The notes under the pieces were generated by a model that saw only the letters and a program-made list of their open reading frames with translations, was not told where the DNA came from and made no database searches. A DNA stretch of 64,000 bases, taken from positions 35,640-99,639 of the forward strand of contig SUZW01000006.1 of NCBI GenBank assembly GCA_015059685.1, read 5' to 3'. This stretch comes from Rikenellaceae bacterium (GTDB lineage: Bacteria; Bacteroidota; Bacteroidia; Bacteroidales; Rikenellaceae). Both the position numbers and the translations under genes were made by a program. This document shows positions 16,296 through 25,062 of this stretch, one piece after another; position 1 is the stretch's first letter, and each line of letters begins with the position of its first letter.

Positions 16296-17258
16296 TTATA
16301 AAAATTTATCCTCTTTGTCTATCTTCATTCCGAGCAACAAGTCTCGTACTGCCATACGCTTTTTGCCGGCAACCTGCAACTCCTCGATGGCAACTACCCC
16401 ATCGGCACACGCCACCTCGATATATGTTTTGTTGTCGGTCGATATCGTACCGACCTCGGCCGAATGCGCCTTTGCAGTAAATTGAGCCTTGAAGATTTTA
16501 ACTGAAAGCTCCTCCTCGCCACGCTGCAGGATGCTCCACGCTGCAGGATAAGGCGAAAGTCCTCGCACGAAATTGACGATTTCTCGGCCGTTTTTGCGCC
16601 AATCAACCTCGCACATATCCTTGAAAATCTTTGGTGCAGGGCGAAGGTTCGTATCCTCCTGCGGTTGCTCGATAGGCTCGATATTGCCCGAAGCTATCTT
16701 CTCGACGCTCTCCACGACAAGCTCTGCGCCCATAGTCATCAGGCGGTCGTACAACTCGCCCACGCACTCTTCGTTGCCGATAGGTGTGCGCTGCTGACCG
16801 ATTATAGCCCCTTTGTCTATCTCGTGGTTGAGGAGAAATGTGGTATTGCCACTCTCCTTGTCGCCATTTATAATAGCCCAATTTATAGGTGCTGCACCAC
16901 GATACTCGGGCAGGAGCGAGGCGTGAAGGTTGAATGTTCCGAAGCGTGGCATTGCCCAAACCACCTCGGGTAACATTCTAAACGCAATTACGATACCCAA
17001 ATCGGGCTGTAAGGTTCGCAGAGCCTCCAAAAAAGCCTCGTCACGCAACTTCTCGGGTTGCAGAATGGTCTGAATACCCAACTCCTTGGCTGCACGCTTA
17101 ACATCGCTCTCCTGCAGCCGCATACCTCTGCCCGCAGGCTTGTCGGGCATCGTCACCACACCCACAACATTGTAGCCACCCTCGACCAACGCCTTGAGCG
17201 ACGGCACTGCAAATTCGGGTGTGCCCATAAATACTATGCGAATATCTTTTGCGTTCAT
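16296..17258 (-). CDS. fmt: Methionyl-tRNA formyltransferase
   Basis: Formylates initiator Met-tRNA using 10-formyl-THF. The 320-residue protein starts IRIVFMGTPEFAVPSL and carries the active-site stretch NLHASLLPEYRGAAPINWAI with the conserved His, Pro and Arg. The C-terminal tRNA-binding domain is present. It lies 21 bases upstream of serC in the same direction. Confidence 0.96.
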   Translation of the reverse strand: MNAKDIRIVFMGTPEFAVPSLKALVEGGYNVVGVVTMPDKPAGRGMRLQESDVKRAAKELGIQTILQPEKLRDEAFLEALRTLQPDLGIVIAFRMLPEVVWAMPRFGTFNLHASLLPEYRGAAPINWAIINGDKESGNTTFLLNHEIDKGAIIGQQRTPIGNEECVGELYDRLMTMGAELVVESVEKIASGNIEPIEQPQEDTNLRPAPKIFKDMCEVDWRKNGREIVNFVRGLSPYPAAWSILQRGEEELSVKIFKAQFTAKAHSAEVGTISTDNKTYIEVACADGVVAIEELQVAGKKRMAVRDLLLGMKIDKEDKFL

Positions 17259-17267
17259 AAGTCTTAT

Positions 17268-17300
17268 ATGCCATTAGCTTTTAGCCATTAGCCATTAGCT
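17268..17300. repeat. TAGCCAT-family array upstream of fmt
   Basis: GCCATTA/GCCATTAGC steps, two clean heptamers with an interrupted third. Same family as 1215-1239. Confidence 0.75.
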
Positions 17301-17354
17301 TTTTTTGTTGTCCGAACTCCTGTCCTTATCGCAGCGCAACCAAATTAAGGGTTT

Positions 17355-17384
17355 GTAACGGCCGGTAAGGGATAGTAAGGGAGC
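17355..17384. repeat. Decamer array GTAAGGG-type, 3 copies
   Basis: Units GTAACGGCCG, GTAAGGGATA, GTAAGGGAGC with exact 10-bp spacing. They belong to the same decamer family as 53031-53133 and 56761-56875. Confidence 0.75.
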
Positions 17385-17391
17385 GCTTAAA

Positions 17392-17436
17392 GTTTTCAAC
17401 TTTCAACTCTCCGTTTTCCGTTTCTCGTATCTCGTC
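17392..17436. repeat. Heptamer array overlapping the 3' end of the LptF/G gene
   Basis: Read on the minus strand the units are ACGAGAT, ACGAGAA, ACGGAAA, ACGGAGA, GTTGAAA, GTTGAAA. They encode the last residues of the permease (DTRNGKRRVES) and include its stop codon. The array appears to have grown into, or out of, the coding end. Confidence 0.7.
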
Positions 17437-18916
17437 TTTTCTGGAGCCACTTTTGCCACTTTTTGGGTAGCTTTGCTACGAGTTTATCTCGATAGTGCTT
17501 GTAGCGACCGATATACCAATCTACATCAAGTAGGGCCGAGTCGCTATTGGCCTGCTTCGATAGATACACAGCCAACGGAGTCAATACTATTGCCGAGATC
17601 CACATACCGAGCAACGAGCTCCAGGTACCCTCCTTTGCCAGCTTCTCACCCGAGATACTGATGATGTAGTAGATGACGAAGAATATGACCGAGATAACCA
17701 ACGGCATACCCAGACCACCCTTGCGGATAATTGCTCCGAGAGGCGCACCGATAAGGAAGAATATAAGCACCGACACAGGCAGTGTGAGCTTGCGGTGCCA
17801 CTCGTTCTTGCTGCGGTAGAGTTGGTTTAGAGCCTCCTTCGAAGAGCTTTCGTCGAAGGAGAACATATTTCGTGAGCTGCGTGCGCTCTTGAGTGCCGAG
17901 CTGTAGATTTTATCCTTTGTACGGGTTGGCAACTGCGGTATAGAGTCGATGAAGTAGGCCCTCTTCACCTTCTTCGAACGGTCTATCTCGATGCTGTCGG
18001 GCGGAGATACCGCATTTGGGTCACGCACAAAAATCTGCTCGTGCAGCAGTGGGTTGTAGGCCGTTGTCGTAAGACGGTTTACCTTCATATCGAGCGAGTC
18101 GATGTTGTGTTGCAACTCGCTGATATCGAGCGTTTGGCTGTTGTTGCCGAACATATTTTCATCGCTTCGCTGGAAGTCGAAACCGCTCATCGGTATCTTA
18201 CCATCCTGGCGCTCGAAGGTGTGGTGGCGCAACGAGCTTTTGGTGTACCATTGGTGACTGCGTGTCTGCTCGTAGGTCTCGCCATTGAAGAGCGTTACAA
18301 GCAGATACTTCTTGTCGTCGGAGAGACGGATATAACCCGAGTCGGCAATGGTTGTCGTCATGTCGCCATTGCGGGCACGGTTATCGTAGATAAGTACCTT
18401 CGTAAGAAGTTGCGTCTTGGGATCTTGGTGCTCGACACGGATGCTCATATCGTCGATGCCGTTGAAGAAGAGTCCATCCTGAAACTCCAACGCCTCGTTC
18501 TGCTGTTTGATGTCGTAGATTATGCTGAACATCTTTTTGTTGGCGTAAGGCACAAGGTCATTCACGATGAAAAACGAGCCGACCGAGAGAATGCCGATAA
18601 CCCAAAACATAGGCTTCATAATCTGCATGAGCGACATACCTGCCGACTTCATCGCCAGCAACTCGTAGTTTTCGCCCAAGTTACCCATCGTCATAATCGT
18701 TGCGAGCAGAATAGCCAACGGCATACCCATCGGTATCATATTTATCGTTGCATACATCAGCAACTCGACAATGACCATAGGCTCCAAGCCCTTGCCTACC
18801 AATTCGTCGATATAACGCCACACGAAGTTCATCATCAAGATGAAGATGATGATTACGAAGGTCAGCACGAGCGGACCGAGAAAAGATTTTAGTACAAGTT
18901 GATGAATTTTCTTCAA
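17396..18916 (-). CDS. LptF/LptG (YjgP/YjgQ) family permease
   Basis: Inner-membrane permease of the LPS export complex that feeds lipopolysaccharide to the periplasmic Lpt bridge. The 506-residue protein has two groups of transmembrane helices: near residues 10-130, starting with KSFLGPLVLTFVIIIFILMM, and in the last third (LTLPVSVLIFFLIGAPLGAI). A large periplasmic beta-jellyroll-like region lies between, as in the family. The basic C-terminal tail is encoded by a heptamer repeat array. It begins 2 bases after the metal permease stop, so the two are coupled. LptF and LptG cannot be distinguished here. Confidence 0.88.
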   Translation of the reverse strand: MKKIHQLVLKSFLGPLVLTFVIIIFILMMNFVWRYIDELVGKGLEPMVIVELLMYATINMIPMGMPLAILLATIMTMGNLGENYELLAMKSAGMSLMQIMKPMFWVIGILSVGSFFIVNDLVPYANKKMFSIIYDIKQQNEALEFQDGLFFNGIDDMSIRVEHQDPKTQLLTKVLIYDNRARNGDMTTTIADSGYIRLSDDKKYLLVTLFNGETYEQTRSHQWYTKSSLRHHTFERQDGKIPMSGFDFQRSDENMFGNNSQTLDISELQHNIDSLDMKVNRLTTTAYNPLLHEQIFVRDPNAVSPPDSIEIDRSKKVKRAYFIDSIPQLPTRTKDKIYSSALKSARSSRNMFSFDESSSKEALNQLYRSKNEWHRKLTLPVSVLIFFLIGAPLGAIIRKGGLGMPLVISVIFFVIYYIISISGEKLAKEGTWSSLLGMWISAIVLTPLAVYLSKQANSDSALLDVDWYIGRYKHYRDKLVAKLPKKWQKWLQKRRDTRNGKRRVES

Positions 18917-18918
18917 AA

Positions 18919-19749
18919 CTACGCTCGCTTTCGTCTAACAACCCACAAAGATAATAATTTTATTATTAAAATTGCAACTGTTAGGACAAATATTATTGCC
19001 GGCCCCGAAGGTACTTCGGCGTAGTAGCTGAAAGTCATACCGATAAGATTTGCCGATATGGCAACGACTGCAGCCGCACACGCTATGCGACGATACTCCT
19101 TGAAGATTATGTTTGCCGCCACAACGGGCATTGTGAGCAACGAAATGAGCAGAACGATACCCATGACACGAATAGATAACACTATGGTTATGGCGGTCAC
19201 GATAGCCATAATGTAGGATATTACATCGACCTTAACACCCGAGGCTTGAGCGAATTTGCGGTCAAAGGCGGCAAACATTATTGTTCTGTGCCACAGCAAA
19301 GCCCCAACGACCAATAGTGCTGTGGCCACCGCCAAAGCGATAATGTCGGCTGTGGTGACGGTCACGATGCTGCCAAACAGAAAGGCCGACATATCTCCCG
19401 AGGTGTAGCCCGGGCGCAACGACATAAAGAGCACTCCGATGGCCATACCTATACCCCACATCATACCTATTGCCGAGTCCTCACGCACCTTGCCGTGGCT
19501 GTTGGCCCACTCGATGCCGAGCGATGAAAGCACGGCAAAGATTGTGGCACCGAGTATTGGGTTTAACCCGAGGTAGAATGCGATACCCATACCGCCAAAC
19601 GAGGCGTGGGTGACACCACCGCAGAGGAAAACCATCCTTCGTGCTACGATGTATGTGCCTACAATACCGCATATTACGCCCGACAGCAGACAGGCGATAA
19701 CGGCATTTGAGAGGTAGTTGTATTGGAGTATGTCGTTGATAAATTCCAT
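18919..19749 (-). CDS. znuB: Metal ABC transporter permease (ZnuB-like)
   Basis: Multi-span permease of the ABC-3 family that forms the channel for Zn2+, Mn2+ or Fe2+ uptake. The ATG at 19749 gives 276 residues with about eight hydrophobic helices. Family segments include GIVGTYIVARRMVFLCGGVTH, split by the membrane boundary, and SLLTMPVVAANI. It is unlinked to an ATPase or binding protein locally; the znuA-znuC pair at 4009-5663 lacks a permease and is the obvious partner (inference). It is co-transcribed with the LptF/G gene. Confidence 0.88.
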   Translation of the reverse strand: MEFINDILQYNYLSNAVIACLLSGVICGIVGTYIVARRMVFLCGGVTHASFGGMGIAFYLGLNPILGATIFAVLSSLGIEWANSHGKVREDSAIGMMWGIGMAIGVLFMSLRPGYTSGDMSAFLFGSIVTVTTADIIALAVATALLVVGALLWHRTIMFAAFDRKFAQASGVKVDVISYIMAIVTAITIVLSIRVMGIVLLISLLTMPVVAANIIFKEYRRIACAAAVVAISANLIGMTFSYYAEVPSGPAIIFVLTVAILIIKLLSLWVVRRKRA

Positions 19750-19771
19750 CTGTTTTCTTAAATGTATGCGC

Positions 19772-19779
19772 AAATATAG
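19772..19779 (-). promoter_or_regulatory. Promoter -7 element of the znuB-lptF unit
   Basis: Minus-strand TATATTTG, 23-30 bases upstream of the znuB ATG. Confidence 0.5.
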
Positions 19780-19790
19780 TAAAAAGAGGA

Positions 19791-19816
19791 GAGACGAGAG
19801 ACGAAAGACGAGAGAA
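19791..19816. repeat. AGAGACG heptamer array (inverted CTCTCGT family)
   Basis: Units AGAGACG, AGAGACG, AAAGACG, AGAGA. It lies between the divergent promoters of znuB and mtaB, so it could affect spacing or access of both. Confidence 0.85.
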
Positions 19817-19853
19817 ATTTCAAAAAAAATCTCTCAACTCTAAACTTTTTGCT

Positions 19854-19861
19854 ATCTTTGC
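19854..19861 (+). promoter_or_regulatory. mtaB promoter -7 element
   Basis: TATCTTTG ends only 7 bases before the mtaB ATG at 19869, so the transcript is leaderless or nearly so. Confidence 0.5.
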
Positions 19862-19868
19862 GACCGAT

Positions 19869-21161
19869 ATGAGAAGAGTCAATTTCCATACGCTTGGTTG
19901 CAAGTTGAATTTTTCGGAGAGTTCGACCTTGGCACGCCAATTTGAGGCGGGCGGATTTGTCCGTGTCGGCACAAACGAAGATGCCGATATTTCGATTATA
20001 AACTCCTGTTCCGTAACAGCGCAGGCAGATAAAAAATGTCGCAATTTAATCAGAAAAATTCATCGCCGAAACCCCGATACAATCATTGCTGTTACGGGTT
20101 GTTATGCGCAGCTGAAACCCTACGAAATTGCCGAGATTGAAGGCGTAGATATTGTATTGTGTAACAACGACAAAGGCGAAATATATCGACAAGTACTTCA
20201 ACTGACCGAACGAGGCAAAACAAAGGTCTTTTCGTGCGAAACAGACGAGATAACCACCTTCTTCTCCGCCTTCTCTTCGGGTGACCGCACACGCGCCTTT
20301 TTGAAGGTTCAAGATGGGTGCGACTACTGCTGCTCCTACTGCACAATTCACAACGCTCGTGGAGCCAGCCGAAACACCCCGATTGCCGAGGCGGTAAAGC
20401 AGGCCGAGGAGATTGCCCGAGGTGGTCAAAAAGAGATTGTTATTACGGGCGTAAATACGGGCGATTTCGGTCGTACTACGGGAGAGAGTTTTCTCGATTT
20501 GTTGAGGGCTTTGAACGATGTTGAGGGTATCGAGAGATATCGAATTTCATCTATCGAGCCGAACTTGCTAACTGACGAGATAATAGCATTTTGCGCCTCG
20601 TCACCTAAATTTCAACATCACTTCCATATCCCTATTCAGTGCGGCTCGAACAAGGTGCTTGGTTTGATGCGTCGTCGCTACACGGTCGAGAAGTTCGAGG
20701 AGCGCATAAATGCGGTGCGTCAGGCGATGCCCGATGCCTTTATCGGCATAGATGTTATAACGGGTTTTCCGGGCGAGGGAGAAAAGGAGTTCGAGGAGTG
20801 CTACAACTTTTTATCAAAGATAAACCCTTCATTTTTGCATATCTTCCCATTCTCCGAGCGAGAGAACACCCCTGCGGTCAATTTTCCCGACAAGGTGTCG
20901 CCCGAGGTGTCGATGGCGAGAGCGAAGCGTTTGGAGGAGTTGAGCAGTCGCTGCCACTACGACTTTGCGAAGCGATATTTGGGCACTACGGCAGAGGTGC
21001 TTTTCGAGAGTACGATGCGTGGCGGAATGATGACGGGCTTTACAAGTAACTACCTGAAAATCAAAGTGCCGTACAATAGAAAATATATCAACCAAATCGT
21101 AAAAGTTCGCCTCTTGGATATCGAGCCGAATGCCGACATTTTGGGAGAAATAGTGGATTAG
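19869..21161 (+). CDS. mtaB: tRNA t6A37 methylthiotransferase MtaB
   Basis: Radical SAM enzyme that converts t6A to ms2t6A at position 37 of ANN-decoding tRNAs. The 430-residue protein has the N-terminal UPF0004 domain with three cluster cysteines (LGCKLNFSES, INSCSV, GCYAQ). The radical SAM motif is GCDYCCSYC (CxxxCxxC), and a C-terminal TRAM-like domain follows. The HTLGCKLN start favours MtaB over MiaB or RimO. The ATG sits just after a promoter element. The stop codon touches a nonamer repeat array. Confidence 0.94.
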   Translation: MRRVNFHTLGCKLNFSESSTLARQFEAGGFVRVGTNEDADISIINSCSVTAQADKKCRNLIRKIHRRNPDTIIAVTGCYAQLKPYEIAEIEGVDIVLCNNDKGEIYRQVLQLTERGKTKVFSCETDEITTFFSAFSSGDRTRAFLKVQDGCDYCCSYCTIHNARGASRNTPIAEAVKQAEEIARGGQKEIVITGVNTGDFGRTTGESFLDLLRALNDVEGIERYRISSIEPNLLTDEIIAFCASSPKFQHHFHIPIQCGSNKVLGLMRRRYTVEKFEERINAVRQAMPDAFIGIDVITGFPGEGEKEFEECYNFLSKINPSFLHIFPFSERENTPAVNFPDKVSPEVSMARAKRLEELSSRCHYDFAKRYLGTTAEVLFESTMRGGMMTGFTSNYLKIKVPYNRKYINQIVKVRLLDIEPNADILGEIVD

Positions 21162-21162
21162 A

Positions 21163-21189
21163 GTCGTTAAGGGCGTTAGAGTCGTTAGA
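21163..21189. repeat. Nonamer array GTCGTTAGA, 3 copies
   Basis: Units GTCGTTAAG, GGCGTTAGA, GTCGTTAGA begin 1 base after the mtaB stop. The same nonamer family occurs at 48962-49006 and 52938-52973. Confidence 0.85.
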
Positions 21190-21192
21190 GGT

Positions 21193-21222
21193 ACCGAGCA
21201 GAAAAACTGCTCGGTTTTTTTT
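21193..21222 (+). terminator. Intrinsic terminator of mtaB
   Basis: ACCGAGCAG (21193-21201) pairs with 21207-21215 around AAAAA, followed by eight T. Confidence 0.92.
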
Positions 21223-21252
21223 AATTTATAATTAAAAGTCCGTAACTTTTAT

Positions 21253-21260
21253 TATCTTTG
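21253..21260 (+). promoter_or_regulatory. Promoter -7 element of the trkH operon
   Basis: TATCTTTG, 36-44 bases upstream of the first ATG (21297), just after the mtaB terminator. Confidence 0.55.
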
Positions 21261-21296
21261 CCGAATAAACAGAAGTGATAATTTATTTTTCGAGAT

Positions 21297-22112
21297 ATGA
21301 AAGGTATTGGAAAAAGGGTTACCATAGGCTTTTTGAGCATCGTTGCGTTGCTCTCGGTCTCGGGTATGATTTCGCTCTTCGAGTTGAGCAATTTGAGTTA
21401 CGACACAGACTCTATTCTCTCGGCTTCACACCGAGATATGGAGGTGGCAAAGGATATGTTGCGCTCGGCACACGACCATAGTCGTGCAACGCTCGATGTG
21501 GCAATATTTGGCGAAGCGGAGGGTCGTGAGGCGTGTCGCAAGGCGATTGCCGAGATAGATTTGCATATCGCCTCGGTGCGTGAGGGTGCTCCGACTGCAT
21601 TGCAAGGTTGCTTGGATACGCTCTCGTTATACTCGGCCGAACTGAACCGCTTGACCGAGCAGTATGGCGCAGCCGAGGGGATGGTGATGACCTCCGACTC
21701 GTTGCAGGTCGCAAAGCGCCAAATGTCGGGTAAGGAGTGGTACAATGGTGTCTATGAGAAGGCTTGCGATAAGTTTGGTGAGCAGGTGAAGCGTTATATC
21801 ACCCTCTCGCACGGTCAGATGGCACCTCGAGCAGCGCAGCTCTCGAAAAATGCCTATCGCTCGGTGGCACCTGTGTTGATTTCATTGCTGGTGATGATAG
21901 CGTTGGTGCTGATGCTCTACTACTTTGTCTATATCTTCGGTGTAGCACCCGCAAAGCGTATCAACAAGGCTCTTTCGGATACTCTCGCCTACAAAGTACC
22001 ATATAAGGTCAAGGCGGAGCTTATAGACGAGTTCAAGGAGTTGAGCGATAATATCGAGATGCTGACAAATATCTCGAAGTCGAACAAAAAAGAGGAGGAG
22101 AATGCGATTTAG
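21297..22112 (+). CDS. Membrane four-helix sensor-like protein without output domain
   Basis: A 271-residue protein with an N-terminal transmembrane helix (about 8-28), a periplasmic helical region of about 160 residues, and a second helix near VLISLLVMIALVLMLYYFVY. A short cytoplasmic helical tail rich in Lys and Glu ends it. The layout is that of chemoreceptor-type four-helix-bundle sensors with a HAMP-like stub, but no kinase, methyl-accepting or cyclase domain follows. It overlaps the trkH start by 11 bases, so it probably works with the potassium transporter. The function is inferred only from context. Confidence 0.7.
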   Translation: MKGIGKRVTIGFLSIVALLSVSGMISLFELSNLSYDTDSILSASHRDMEVAKDMLRSAHDHSRATLDVAIFGEAEGREACRKAIAEIDLHIASVREGAPTALQGCLDTLSLYSAELNRLTEQYGAAEGMVMTSDSLQVAKRQMSGKEWYNGVYEKACDKFGEQVKRYITLSHGQMAPRAAQLSKNAYRSVAPVLISLLVMIALVLMLYYFVYIFGVAPAKRINKALSDTLAYKVPYKVKAELIDEFKELSDNIEMLTNISKSNKKEEENAI

Positions 22113-23544
22113 TGTAATATTGCGATATGTCGGTGCGGTGATGCTTATCGTCGCAGCCTTTATGGCTATATCGGCTGTGATATCGGCTGTGTCGCACGAT
22201 ACGGGCTTCTATCCGTTGCTCCTGTCGTCGTTGCTGACACTGGTGCTGGGCGGTTTTCCGCTGCTCTTTGTGCCTCGTACCGATAACATAACCACCAAGG
22301 AGGGCTTTGTGATTGTTGTAGGCTCGTGGGTGTTGTCGTGTGTAGTAGGAATGTTCCCCTACTTGATATGGGGCGGCGAGTTTACCATTGTAAATGCGTG
22401 GTTCGAGTCGGTTTCGGGCTTTACGACTACGGGAGCCTCGATTTTGACCAATATAGAGGCCTTGCCGCAAGGCTTGCTGTTTTGGCGTTCGGCAACATGT
22501 TGGATCGGAGGTGCAGGCGTGGTTATGTTTGCGCTCCTGATTTTGCCGTCGCTCGGCACGAACAAAATGGCGTTGTCGGGTATCGAGCTTTCGTCGCTTG
22601 CCAAGGACAACTACCGCTATCGTACGCAGATGATTGTCCGCATACTGCTCGTTGTCTATGTGGGACTTACGCTCATCACTACCCTGCTGCTGAAGGTCTC
22701 GGGTATGCGTTGGTTTGATGCCGTAAATCACGCTATGTCGGCTTGTGCTACGGGTGGTTTTTCGACCAAGAATGCGAGTGTCGGCTACTTCAATAGCCCA
22801 CTCATCGAGGCTATACTCGTTGTGGCGATGTTCCTCTCGAGTGTCCATTTCGGACTTATCTATTCGACCTTCACACGACGAGGCAACAACCTGTTCCGTT
22901 CGGAGGTTGTGCGAACTTATGTCTGTATAATTGTCGTTGCAACGCTATTTGTGGCAGCGAGTCTCTTCTTTACCGATATATACACTTCGCCACTCGAGTC
23001 GTTGCGCCAGTCGCTGTTCCAGGTCGTGTCGCTAATCACGACTACGGGATTTGCCACGGCAGACACGAACCTATGGACTCCGTTTGCTATCGTTGTGCTT
23101 ATCATTGTGTCGATAATCTGCGGTTGTGCGGGCTCCACGGCGGGTGGTGTCAAGGTGGATAGAGCTTTGCTCTATGGTAAGGTGTTGAAGGCTCGTCTGC
23201 GAGGACAGCAGCACCCTAACGCCATAATTCGTGTTCGTCTTGATGGTATCTTGCAGGAGGATAGACATTTGCAGGCGGTAACACTATTTATAACGACCTA
23301 CTTTGTGCTGATACTTGCGGGTACGCTGTCGAGTACGCTGTTCGGTATGGACCTGCTCACGGCATTTACCTCGTCGGTGGCATTCATAGGCAATGTAGGC
23401 CCCGGCTTTGGTGAGGCCGGCTCCTACGACAACTACGCTGCCATACCTGCGGTGTTGAAGTTGCAGGGCACGGTGCTGATGTTGATGGGTCGTTTGGAGA
23501 TTTTCGGATTTATACAGTTCTTGTTTATTAAGATGTGGCGATGA
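22102..23544 (+). CDS. trkH: Potassium uptake protein TrkH
   Basis: Membrane subunit of a Trk/Ktr K+ uptake system. The 480-residue protein shows four pore-loop motifs, SGFTTTGAS, SACATGGFST, SLITTTGFATADT and FIGNVGPGFG, one per repeat. The ATG lies inside the preceding gene, and the stop overlaps the next start as ATGA, so the three genes are translationally coupled. The usual NAD-binding regulator TrkA is not encoded next to it. Confidence 0.95.
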   Translation: MRFSVILRYVGAVMLIVAAFMAISAVISAVSHDTGFYPLLLSSLLTLVLGGFPLLFVPRTDNITTKEGFVIVVGSWVLSCVVGMFPYLIWGGEFTIVNAWFESVSGFTTTGASILTNIEALPQGLLFWRSATCWIGGAGVVMFALLILPSLGTNKMALSGIELSSLAKDNYRYRTQMIVRILLVVYVGLTLITTLLLKVSGMRWFDAVNHAMSACATGGFSTKNASVGYFNSPLIEAILVVAMFLSSVHFGLIYSTFTRRGNNLFRSEVVRTYVCIIVVATLFVAASLFFTDIYTSPLESLRQSLFQVVSLITTTGFATADTNLWTPFAIVVLIIVSIICGCAGSTAGGVKVDRALLYGKVLKARLRGQQHPNAIIRVRLDGILQEDRHLQAVTLFITTYFVLILAGTLSSTLFGMDLLTAFTSSVAFIGNVGPGFGEAGSYDNYAAIPAVLKLQGTVLMLMGRLEIFGFIQFLFIKMWR

Positions 23545-25040
23545 AACGAATATTGTTGACATTGTCTGCTGCGTTGTCGGTAATGACTGCCGTGGCACAA
23601 AATAGAGAGGTGTTGGTGCGAGATGTGGAGCGTGCGGAGGCTGTGCGTGACTCGATAGCCGAGGAGCTAAATAGTCGTCGTGCGGAGTATCTGCGTGATG
23701 CGGCTCGACGCACGGAGTTGGGGGTGTCGATACTTACCTTGGAGCAGGCTCTGCGTGATGCGCAAAAGGGCTATGAGGGGCTTGTAGCGCAGGTTTCGAA
23801 GCACGATGCGAGTGTTGCACTTGCCGACTATCGTAACGCTGCGACCTCTCAAAATAGCGAGGAGCAGAGCCAACCAAAGGAGCAGGCCTACACGCCCGAC
23901 AAGAGTCGTCTGCGTCGCAATTTGGTCGATAACGACTACTTTGTGGAGCGTCTTTCGGAGGCGGACTACCAGACACTGCGTGAGGCGCAGAAGCGTGAGC
24001 GTGTGGCACAGCAATATATCGACAAATATATGAAGCATTATGCCGAGTTGCTCGCTCTGCAACGCCGATATATGGAGGTTGCAACACGAGAGGAGGCAGA
24101 TAGCGTGGCACGACTTTTCAGGGCCAAGCAGAGTCAGCTGACCTCGTGTGACGAGGCTATCGAGCGTGAGTGGTCGTCGATATATTTCAACAAGATGTAC
24201 ATCTATGACCTGCTTATGGAGCGTGAGAAAAATGTAGCAATGCTCGATCTCTCGGCTTCGGGCGCAGCAGCGGCCGAGCGAGAGATAAACGAGGTTAGTG
24301 ACCTCTACGCTTCGAATGCGTTGATGGGCTACAATATTCGCAAAAAGTCCCTTGTGAGCTACGAAACGGCCCTTGCCTCGACTTTGTCGCTCACTACAGC
24401 ACGCGACTCGTTGAGGAGCGTGGCTGCGGAGTTGCGCAATCGCGACTACCGCCTCTCTCGCCTGTTGCTCGAGCGTCGTAGTTTTATCGTCTATGAGCCT
24501 ATCGAGGTCAAGGGTACAACATTCTACAATACGAAAAATCCGATACCGCATACGAAGGTCTATGACTACGGTACGATATATCGTGTACGCATTGGTCTGT
24601 TCAAGAATAGACCAAACCTTATAGCCCTGCGAGGCGTTACACCTCTTTCATACACTGATGCCTACAATAACGGGCTCTACGCCTACTTTGTGGGTGGTTT
24701 CCGTACCGAGCAGGAGGCGAAAGATGGCGCTGCTGAACTCAAACGAATGGGCTTCAAAGCCCCTGTGGTGGCGGTGTGGGTAGATGGCGACTACTACCCT
24801 ACGGTCGATGATATGCGTCGCTCGCAGAGTCTCTACAATATCGAGATTTCGGGCATTGCGACACTCTCGGATGATGTGAAGGCTCGAATACTGACGCACA
24901 AGAACGACTGCACAATATCCCGTATAGGCTCGACCTTTGTGGTCGGCACATTCGAGGGTAAGTCGGCTGCCGAGGCTGTAGCCGCAGATTTGAGGTCTGT
25001 GGGTAACGGTATCACGGTTGAGGTTGTGAAGAAACCATAA
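23541..25040 (+). CDS. Exported protein with coiled-coil region and two SPOR-like domains
   Basis: A 499-residue protein with a signal peptide (MKRILLTLSAALSVMTAVAQ). Residues of about 20-300 are charged and helical, probably coiled coil. Two C-terminal SPOR-like repeats follow: one near YRVRIGLFKNRP with YFVGGFRTEQEAKDGAAELK, the other near IGSTFVVGTFEGKSAAEAVA. SPOR domains bind denuded peptidoglycan, so a septal or cell-wall location is likely. Its start overlaps the trkH stop (ATGA). The link between a wall-binding protein and K+ uptake is unexplained. Confidence 0.75.
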   Translation: MKRILLTLSAALSVMTAVAQNREVLVRDVERAEAVRDSIAEELNSRRAEYLRDAARRTELGVSILTLEQALRDAQKGYEGLVAQVSKHDASVALADYRNAATSQNSEEQSQPKEQAYTPDKSRLRRNLVDNDYFVERLSEADYQTLREAQKRERVAQQYIDKYMKHYAELLALQRRYMEVATREEADSVARLFRAKQSQLTSCDEAIEREWSSIYFNKMYIYDLLMEREKNVAMLDLSASGAAAAEREINEVSDLYASNALMGYNIRKKSLVSYETALASTLSLTTARDSLRSVAAELRNRDYRLSRLLLERRSFIVYEPIEVKGTTFYNTKNPIPHTKVYDYGTIYRVRIGLFKNRPNLIALRGVTPLSYTDAYNNGLYAYFVGGFRTEQEAKDGAAELKRMGFKAPVVAVWVDGDYYPTVDDMRRSQSLYNIEISGIATLSDDVKARILTHKNDCTISRIGSTFVVGTFEGKSAAEAVAADLRSVGNGITVEVVKKP

Positions 25041-25062
25041 ATTAAATTATAAAAGAACTACT

